Assembly: GCA_003820635.1 (NCBI GenBank)
Contig: RPOS01000015.1
Location: forward strand, 1 to 64,000
Source: Verrucomicrobiaceae bacterium
GTDB lineage: Bacteria; Verrucomicrobiota; Verrucomicrobiae; Verrucomicrobiales; Akkermansiaceae
Length of the DNA: 64,000 nt
Reading direction: 5' to 3'
Shown in pieces: positions 57,726 to 64,000 of the stretch (its first letter is position 1; the number at the start of each line of letters is the position of its first letter). The notes below the pieces were generated by a model. That model was not told the DNA's origin. It searched no databases and was given only the letters and a program-made list of their open reading frames with translations. Made by a program: the position numbers and the translations under genes.

Positions 57726-59405
57726 TCAATCGGCGTCCGACATGGTGGCGTGAACGACCTCGCTGCCGGAGGTGAGGCCGGCGAGAACCTTGCGGATGCC
57801 GTCCTCGCGCAGGGTGCGCATGCCGAGCTCGCGGGCGCGGCGGCGGAGCTGGGTGGTGGTCAGGCCGGTGTTGATCATCTGGCGGACCTCGTCGTCGATG
57901 AGGAATAGCTCGAAAATGCCCATCCGGCCCTTGTAGCCGTTGCCGCGGCATTTCTCGCAGCCGACGGGGCCGAAAATGGTGGCCTCGGTCATGCGGGAGG
58001 TGTCCAGCGAGAGGGCGCGCATTTCCTTGTCGGTGAGCACGGCGGGGGCCTTGCAGATCGGGCAGAGCTTGCGGACGAGGCGCTGGGCCAGCACCGCGCG
58101 CACGGCGGAGGCGATGAGGAAGGGTTTGACGCCGATGTCCGCCAGACGGGCCACGGCGGAGGGCGCATCATTGGTGTGAAGGGTGGAAAACACCAAGTGG
58201 CCTGTGAGCGAGGCGTTGATGGCGATGTTGGCCGTTTCCGCATCGCGGATTTCTCCGATCATGATGATGTTCGGTGCCTGGCGCAGCATGGCGCGCAGCG
58301 CGGCGGCGAAGGTCATGCCGATGTCGGTTTTCACCATCACCTGGTTGATGCCGGGCAGCTCATACTCGACCGGGTCCTCCACGGTGATGATCTTCTTGTC
58401 CGGCCGGTTGATGACGTTGAGGCAGGCGTAGAGCGTGGTGGTCTTGCCGGAGCCGGTGGGGCCGGTGACGAGCAGGATGCCGTCCGGCAGTCCGAGCAAC
58501 TGCTCGAAGGTGTGCTGGTCGTCCGAGAAAAAGCCGAGTTCCGGCAGGCCGAGCAGCAGCGCGGTCTTGTCCAGAATCCGCATGACGATCGACTCGCCGT
58601 GGTTGGAGGGCACCGAGGAAACCCGCAGGTCCACCTCCTTGTCGCCCATCTTGAGCTGGATGCGGCCGTCCTGCGGCAGGCGTTTTTCCGCGATGGACAT
58701 GGTGCCGCTCATCACCTTGAGGCGCGCGATGATGGCCGGCAGCAGTTTCTTCGGGTGGGTGTCCACATGGACGAGCTTGCCGTCCAGGCGGTAACGGACG
58801 CGCACCGAGGTCTCCATCGGCTCGATGTGGATGTCGGAGGCGCGGACGCGGAAGGCCTCGGAGAGCATCTGCAGCACGAGGCGGATGATGGGCGCGTCTT
58901 CACTGCGGTCGCCGGCCTCCAAATCGCCAGTGGTGACGGTGAGGCCTCCGGCATTTTCGCCGCCGCCAGTCTGGCCGCCGCCGTAGAACTGGCTCAAGTG
59001 GTCGTCGATGTCCTGGCGGGTGGCGCACATCAGGTTCAGCTCGCGGCCGATGAGGTGCGGCAGGCTGTCGAGCGTGTCGAAATCGAGCGGATCGGTGATG
59101 GCGACGGTGAGTGACAGCCCGTCATCCTGCACGGGGACCACCCGGTAGCGCTTGGCCGTTTCCTCGCTGATGGTCTCGGTGATGGCCGGATCGAAGGAAA
59201 CGTCCGAGAGCTTGATGAATGGAATGCTGGCGTTGGCTGCCAGTGTTTGGGCGATTCCCTCCTGCGTGAGTGAGGTATGGGCCAGCAGGTGCTCGACGAT
59301 GGTTTCCGTGCCGGACAGCGCGCGGCGCGCACGATCGATGTCATCGGCGCTCACCATGCCGGCTTCGGCGAGCAGTTCTGCGAGGTAATCTTCGTTGGAA
59401 AACAC
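57726..59405 (-). CDS. GspE/PilB-type assembly ATPase, copy 2
   Basis: This 559-residue protein starts with GTG at 59405. Its MshEN N-terminus (EDYLAELLAEAGMVSADD) differs from copy 1. The core is complete: Walker A GPTGSGKTTTLYACL, DIHIEPMETSVRVRYRLDGK, NIIMIGEIRDAETAN, LVFSTLHTNDAP and the zinc-loop Cys pairs (CPIC...CEKC). A Gly-rich linker (GGGQTGGGENAGG) sits near 150. It is the first gene of the operon. Two ATPases in one operon may drive different steps or form a mixed hexamer; neither can be called the retraction (PilT) type, as both contain the full N-terminal domain and zinc loop. Confidence 0.92.
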   Translation of the reverse strand: MFSNEDYLAELLAEAGMVSADDIDRARRALSGTETIVEHLLAHTSLTQEGIAQTLAANASIPFIKLSDVSFDPAITETISEETAKRYRVVPVQDDGLSLTVAITDPLDFDTLDSLPHLIGRELNLMCATRQDIDDHLSQFYGGGQTGGGENAGGLTVTTGDLEAGDRSEDAPIIRLVLQMLSEAFRVRASDIHIEPMETSVRVRYRLDGKLVHVDTHPKKLLPAIIARLKVMSGTMSIAEKRLPQDGRIQLKMGDKEVDLRVSSVPSNHGESIVMRILDKTALLLGLPELGFFSDDQHTFEQLLGLPDGILLVTGPTGSGKTTTLYACLNVINRPDKKIITVEDPVEYELPGINQVMVKTDIGMTFAAALRAMLRQAPNIIMIGEIRDAETANIAINASLTGHLVFSTLHTNDAPSAVARLADIGVKPFLIASAVRAVLAQRLVRKLCPICKAPAVLTDKEMRALSLDTSRMTEATIFGPVGCEKCRGNGYKGRMGIFELFLIDDEVRQMINTGLTTTQLRRRARELGMRTLREDGIRKVLAGLTSGSEVVHATMSDAD

Positions 59406-59639
59406 GGGGCTTAAAGTCCTTGAAAGAGGTTCTAGGGTGTTGCCGCATCGGACATGGCCCTTGCTGCATCTTCGGCAGGGTGGTCAAGCGGCCCCTCGCT
59501 TGTCAACCAGCCACATGGGAGGAAATCAGGTTTTTCCTGAGACCGGATTCATTTGTCCCGCGCTTGTATCCACCATGCCCATCCATGGGCGCGGATTGCG
59601 GTGTGACGGCCATGGTTGCGGGCTGTGCAGCCGGGCGGC

Positions 59640-60914
59640 TCAGGGTTTTTTAAAAGCGCCGGTGATTTCCTCCAGCGAAACTCCGAGAACCGCGCGCGAG
59701 ATCGGGTCGAGCACTTTCGCATCGCCCTGGAAATGGATGGTTTCCTGCACGTGCGTCATCGACTGGCCCGGTTCCAGCGGCAGCGCTGGCGAGGAGGTTT
59801 CCAATTCATAGAACGGGCCGAGCGGCTTCTCGTCAGGGCTCGAGGCTCCGTCGTTGTAGGCGTTGATCAAATCACCGGCGTAGGGCTGGGCGTGATCCTC
59901 CCACTGCGAGCGCACGTAGGGCAGCTCGGCCGCGTTAGGCGGCACCTCGCAGCGCACGATGGTCAGCCTGCCGCGTTCCGCATCATAACTGCCGACCACT
60001 CCGGTGGAGCGGCCGGGCGGCACGCCGATCTTGGAGCGATATTCGCCGTCGCCCTTGAAGAACACGGCCTTGTCCGTGGCGATGAGCCGGTCGGTTTCAA
60101 GCGGGCCGAAATAATCGGCGTTCACCGCATTTCCGGGGCCTTCCTTGAGCGGGATCACCATGGTCACGCCCGGGCCGTGTTTGAACATGCCGAGCAGCCA
60201 GATGGAAACCAGCCCGCTGTCCTGCGTCCATGCGTTGTCGCCGCGGTTGGTGAGCGTGTTGGTGGTGCGGTAGGCCAAGGCGCTTGCCCCGGCCGGGATT
60301 TCGGTTTTCAAAACGCCGGCTACCGCTGCCTTGTCGAGCAGTTCCACGGTGCGCTGGATGCCCACCTTCAGGTCGGTGCATGCGCGGTTGATGAGCGAGA
60401 CGTCTTTCTTGAACTCGACGCGCTTGGAATCACTCGCCACCACCACGAACGGCTCGGTATCCAGCACTGCCGGCGTAAACCAGTTCTCAAACTTGTAGGG
60501 CATCGGCGCGGGCGGGAAAAACAAGGCGTATTGACCGCCCTCGGGCCCGAGCCAGAAGCGCTCCTCACCGCCAAAAACATGGATGTGCCGTGCCAAACCC
60601 GTGCGTTCGGCCGGCGGCAGGATCCCGGTTTTCACATTTTCATAATGAATCCAGCCCAGGCTGTCGCCCTCGTCGCCTGCGGTGGTGGAAGTCATCACGC
60701 GGCCCTGCCATGCCGGGGCCACCGCCACCCGGGCGCCCGTGGCGGCATCCTCCAATACGCGGATCTCCGTGTGAGCCTTCAGGAACTCAAGGTCCTGGCC
60801 GAAGTTCGCCGCGCCATCCTGCGGCGCCACATTCGCGGCCGGCGGGTTGGGGGATTTTTCACACGCACTCGGCAAAGCCGCCGCCACCAGGGAAAGCAAT
60901 TGAATGGATTTCAT
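59640..60914 (-). CDS. Exported lipoprotein, DUF6786-like
   Basis: This 424-residue protein from the ATG at 60914 has a lipobox in LVAAALPSACEK. The mature protein is beta-rich: ARVAVAPAWQGRVMTSTTAG, HIHVFGGEERFWLGPEGGQY, GTLTNRG-like strands and TIVRCEVPPNAAELPYVRSQ. The layout resembles the DUF6786 family, whose fold may be related to galactose mutarotase; I see no clear catalytic His/Glu set. It is exported and probably periplasmic or outer-membrane bound. No neighbour clarifies its role. Confidence 0.72.
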   Translation of the reverse strand: MKSIQLLSLVAAALPSACEKSPNPPAANVAPQDGAANFGQDLEFLKAHTEIRVLEDAATGARVAVAPAWQGRVMTSTTAGDEGDSLGWIHYENVKTGILPPAERTGLARHIHVFGGEERFWLGPEGGQYALFFPPAPMPYKFENWFTPAVLDTEPFVVVASDSKRVEFKKDVSLINRACTDLKVGIQRTVELLDKAAVAGVLKTEIPAGASALAYRTTNTLTNRGDNAWTQDSGLVSIWLLGMFKHGPGVTMVIPLKEGPGNAVNADYFGPLETDRLIATDKAVFFKGDGEYRSKIGVPPGRSTGVVGSYDAERGRLTIVRCEVPPNAAELPYVRSQWEDHAQPYAGDLINAYNDGASSPDEKPLGPFYELETSSPALPLEPGQSMTHVQETIHFQGDAKVLDPISRAVLGVSLEEITGAFKKP

Positions 60915-61005
60915 GCGACACGGGAAATGCCCCAACGGCCGGAGCATGCAAGGAAGGAAATTTCAGGGGAAATTTCCGCTCGCCAACATATCGCACATTT
61001 GAAAT

Positions 61006-62637
61006 ATGAGATGCATGCCTGAAACCATTGTCATCGTCGGCGGAGTCGCCGGCGGAGCCTCCGCCGCTGCCCGCGCGCGCCGTCACTCGGAAGCGGCGCA
61101 CATCATCCTGCTGGAGCGCGGCCCGGACGTTTCCTTCGCCAACTGCGGCCTGCCCTATCACATCGGCGGTGAAATCCCCGATCGCGCGGAACTCGCGCTT
61201 CAGACGCCGCAAAGCCTGCGCACGCTGCTCAATCTGGACGTGCGCACGCTCACCGAAGCCACCGCCATCGACCGCGCGAACAAGCAGGTCCGCGTCCGTT
61301 CTCTAACGGATGGCGCAGAGTCCGTCATTTCCTATGACAAGCTCGTGCTCGCGCCCGGCGCCAGCCCGCTGAGGCCGCCGCTGCCGGGCATTGATAGCCC
61401 GCTCATCCACACCCTGCGCAACCTGCAGGACATGGATCGCATCAAGGAGGCTGCTGCGGCGGTCGATCACGTCGCCATCATCGGCGCGGGTTTCATCGGC
61501 CTGGAAATGGCGGAACAACTCCACCACATCGGCAAGCAGGTCAGCGTGATCGAGCTCCAGCCGCAGGTGTTGCCGCAGCTCGATGCGGAAATGGCCCGTC
61601 CGCTGGAAAACGCGCTGCGCGAAAAAGGCGTCGAGTTGATCCTCGGCGATGGCATCGATGGCTTCGAAGCATCATCTAACGGAATTGCCGCGAAGTTGAA
61701 ATCCGGTAAAACCCTCGCCACCGGGCTGGTGATCCTCTCCATCGGCGTGCGCCCGGAAAACGGCCTCGCCAAGGATGCCGGGCTTGAGCTCGGCCCGCGC
61801 GGCCACATCGTGGTGGACAAGTATCAACTCACTACCGATCCGGATATCTATGCGGTGGGCGATGTTTGCGAAACCGAGGAGCCGATCCTCGGCAAACGCG
61901 CCGCCATTCCGCTTGGTGGCCCGGCCAACCGCCAGGGCCGCACCGCTGCGGACCACATGTTCCTCGGTGAAAAGGCACTACCCTATCCCGGCAGCATCGG
62001 CACCGCCATCGTGCGGGTGTTCGATTACGCCGCTGGCATTGCCGGTTGGTCGGAAACACGGCTCAGGATGGAGGGCGTTCCCTACCAGACGGTCACCGTC
62101 AACGGCGGCTCGCACGCCGGTTATTTTCCCGGCGCGGAAACCATCACACTCAAGCTGCTGTGGTCGCCGGAAGACGGCCGCGTGCTCGGCGCGCAGGCCA
62201 GTGGCAAGGACGGAGTGGACAAGCGCCTCGATATCATCGCCACCGCGCTGCGCGGCCGCATGACCATCGATGACTTATGTCATCTGGAGCTTGCCTACGC
62301 GCCGCCCTTCGGCAGTGCCAAGGACGTGGTCAACGTCGCCGGTTTCGCTGCTTGCAACATCCGCGATGGCTTCCTGATACCCGTGCCGGATCTCAAGAGC
62401 GCCGGCGCGCAGATCGTCGATGTCCGCCCGGCGGCAGTGGCGGCCAAACGCCCGGTGCCCGGCGCGAAAAACATCCCGCTCGGCGAACTCCGCGGCAGGT
62501 TGGATGAAATCGACCGCTCGCAACCGGTCTTCACCATCTGCCAGATGGGCAAGACCAGCTACTTCGCCGCGCGCATCCTCTCCAACCACGGTTTCGACGC
62601 CCGCAGCATCCTCGGCGGCGCGCATCACCAGTTGTAG
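61006..62637 (+). CDS. CoA-disulfide reductase-like FAD oxidoreductase with rhodanese domain
   Basis: About 543 residues (start at the ATG at 61006 or 61015). The FAD motif IVIVGGVAGGASAAARARR is at the N-terminus and the single redox Cys is in VSFANCGLPYHIGG, as in CoA-disulfide reductases and NADH oxidases. The NAD-binding motif is VAIIGAGFIGLEMAEQL. FAD contact: IYAVGDVCE. A C-terminal rhodanese domain (about 460-543) carries the Cys in FTICQMGKTSYFAAR. Fusion with rhodanese points to sulfane sulfur or persulfide handling. An ATAT...ATAT inverted repeat upstream may be its operator. Confidence 0.9.
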   Translation: MRCMPETIVIVGGVAGGASAAARARRHSEAAHIILLERGPDVSFANCGLPYHIGGEIPDRAELALQTPQSLRTLLNLDVRTLTEATAIDRANKQVRVRSLTDGAESVISYDKLVLAPGASPLRPPLPGIDSPLIHTLRNLQDMDRIKEAAAAVDHVAIIGAGFIGLEMAEQLHHIGKQVSVIELQPQVLPQLDAEMARPLENALREKGVELILGDGIDGFEASSNGIAAKLKSGKTLATGLVILSIGVRPENGLAKDAGLELGPRGHIVVDKYQLTTDPDIYAVGDVCETEEPILGKRAAIPLGGPANRQGRTAADHMFLGEKALPYPGSIGTAIVRVFDYAAGIAGWSETRLRMEGVPYQTVTVNGGSHAGYFPGAETITLKLLWSPEDGRVLGAQASGKDGVDKRLDIIATALRGRMTIDDLCHLELAYAPPFGSAKDVVNVAGFAACNIRDGFLIPVPDLKSAGAQIVDVRPAAVAAKRPVPGAKNIPLGELRGRLDEIDRSQPVFTICQMGKTSYFAARILSNHGFDARSILGGAHHQL

Positions 62638-62698
62638 CCGCAGGGCGGTTTTTCTTTCGGCTTTCCGCGGCAGGGCGCCCCGCCTAGCCTCCGCGGCA

Positions 62699-64000
62699 AT
62701 GAGTGACGAAACGTCCGCGTTCGAGCCCACCCGCCGCCAGTGGACGGGCTACTGGAGCATGATCGTCCAGCAGACGCAGAATGCGTTCAACGACAAGATG
62801 GCGCAGTTCATCCTGATCCCGCTGGGCGGTGCGGTCGGGTTTGCGGTGGAGTCGCTGGCGGGCTTGATGATCGCGCTGCCCTTCGTGCTCTTCGCGCCCG
62901 TGGCCGGCTGGCTGAGCGACCGGTTTTCGAAACGCGATGTGATGTTCGGCTCGGCGGTGCTGCAGTTGATCGTGTTGCTTTGGATCTCCGCATCGGTGTG
63001 GCTGAAGCACCTGCCGCTGGCACTTTTTGGATTTTTCATGCTGGCCTTGCAGTCGGCGTTTTTCAGCCCGGCGAAAATCGGCATCAACAAGGAACTCGTC
63101 GGCTCGCGGCATCTCGGGTTCGCCACCGCCATCCAGCAGATGACGGCCATGCTGGCCATTCTCGTCGGCCAGATCATCGCCGGCTGGGTGTTTGACCGCC
63201 GCTATCAGGCGCTGGGCGGTGGGTCGGAGCATGCCTGGCAGGCGGCGTTGTGGCCGTTGGTTGCTCTAACAGCTTTAGCGGCACCGGCCTTGTGGCTGGC
63301 ATGGATCATCCCGCGGGTGCCAGCACAGGGCGGTGGAAAATTCACTGCCGGGGTGGCGGTGAGCCATTTCGCCCATCTCAAGGATTTGTGGCATCACGCG
63401 CCGTTGCGCCGCGCCTCGTTCGGAGTGGCGTTTTTCTGGGGTTTCGCGGCCTTCATCAACCTGTGGTCGGTGAAACTGGCCAAGGAAATCACCGGCGGCG
63501 GCGAGGGTTTCGGCACGCTTTCCTCGGTCTTCATGGCGGCGGCCTCGCTCGGCATGGCGGCGGGCTTCGGCTTCGCCTCATGGCTCCTGCGCCGGCGCAT
63601 CGAGCTCGGCTGGGTGCCGCTGGCCGGCCTCGCGATGGCACTTGCCTCGTTGTTGCTGGCGGTCATTCCGCCCGCCGGTGCGGAGGAGTTCCTGCGGATC
63701 ATGGAGGTGAATCCGCTCGCATTCGCCGCTTCCTCGCCACGCGGGGCTTGCTTTCTAACAACACTGGGGCTGCTGGCGTTTTTCTCCGCCGTTTTCCTCG
63801 CGCCGCTCAATGCCTGGATGCAGGACCACTACCCGCCGGCCAAGCGAGGCGAACTGCAGGCCGCCGTGAACCTCCAGGACTGCCTGGCCGGCATCATCGC
63901 CGTGGCGATCATCGCCGCGTTTGAGCTCGGCGCGCGGAAACTCGGCATCGCGCCCTTGGCTGGATTCCGTTTCCAAATGATCTTCATCGCGCTGGCCTGC
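62699..64000 (+). CDS. MFS transporter, cut by the right window edge
   Basis: The frame from the ATG at 62699 (MSDETSAFEPTRRQWTGYW) remains open for 434 codons to the window end. It shows ten or more hydrophobic helices with MFS features: WSMIVQQTQNAFNDKMAQF at helix 1 and PVAGWLSDRFSKRDVMFGS, an intact motif-A loop between helices 2 and 3. The sequence around the start (NAFNDK) is like LplT-type lysophospholipid or Aas-related MFS proteins. It starts 61 bp after the CoA-disulfide reductase gene on the same strand. The C-terminal end is missing, so an acyltransferase fusion cannot be excluded. Confidence 0.85.
   Translation, partial: MSDETSAFEPTRRQWTGYWSMIVQQTQNAFNDKMAQFILIPLGGAVGFAVESLAGLMIALPFVLFAPVAGWLSDRFSKRDVMFGSAVLQLIVLLWISASVWLKHLPLALFGFFMLALQSAFFSPAKIGINKELVGSRHLGFATAIQQMTAMLAILVGQIIAGWVFDRRYQALGGGSEHAWQAALWPLVALTALAAPALWLAWIIPRVPAQGGGKFTAGVAVSHFAHLKDLWHHAPLRRASFGVAFFWGFAAFINLWSVKLAKEITGGGEGFGTLSSVFMAAASLGMAAGFGFASWLLRRRIELGWVPLAGLAMALASLLLAVIPPAGAEEFLRIMEVNPLAFAASSPRGACFLTTLGLLAFFSAVFLAPLNAWMQDHYPPAKRGELQAAVNLQDCLAGIIAVAIIAAFELGARKLGIAPLAGFRFQMIFIALAC

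Overview
The window is GC-rich (roughly 60-65 %), densely coded and looks like chromosomal DNA from a Verrucomicrobiota bacterium, probably a Luteolibacter/Haloferula-type member of Verrucomicrobiales. This rests on: a six-gene operon of secreted 'NGD' lectin-like proteins with a DUF4175-like membrane protein and a terpenoid-cyclase-fold protein; Hanks-type kinases with a C-terminal membrane anchor; an exosortase with a PrsT-like TPR lipoprotein and a FemAB-like protein; a double-length fused UvrA; and an SHD1-domain protein. The taxonomy is inference. There is no phage, plasmid backbone, IS element or CRISPR array.

Layout. 1-2.5 kb is eroded: a frameshifted gene running off the left edge, an HD-domain gene, tRNA-Pro(CGG) and the remnant of an AraC-family regulator. 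2.5-12.6 kb holds a coiled-coil protein, the six-gene minus-strand envelope operon (11567 to 3091) and a beta-barrel protein with its own terminator. 12.8-27 kb is housekeeping: an Hsp70, a truncated SHD1 protein, trpE/trpG, an ECF sigma factor with putative anti-sigma and PDZ partner, sod-truA-fabZ, rmuC, a kinase-like TPR protein, terC and sufE. 27-37.6 kb holds a RibD-like reductase, a tiny His-rich lipoprotein, a BASS transporter, an ABC-2 permease, an M15-like peptidase, a thioredoxin-like protein, rdgB, thiL, two CPBP proteases and a complete Ser/Thr kinase.

37.6-43.3 kb is one 1899-codon gene made of two UvrA proteins in tandem, carrying at least seven in-frame insertions of repeat-like DNA, one exactly at the junction of the halves. 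43.4-48.5 kb has pxpA and a Pqi (MCE) transport operon led by a FAH-family gene. 48.9-53.9 kb is the exosortase locus, followed to 59.4 kb by a type II secretion/type IV pilus operon (two GspE/PilB ATPases, GspF/PilC, a pseudopilin). The end holds a secreted lipoprotein, a CoA-disulfide reductase with rhodanese domain, and an MFS transporter cut by the right edge.

Genes within operons overlap tightly, mostly ATGA and sometimes TTGA or GTGA, so translational coupling is the rule. The most unusual signal is a set of repeat 'words' (AT-rich tracts, GTGATCAGT words, small palindromes) that also occur between genes and have been absorbed into the fused uvrA reading frame.
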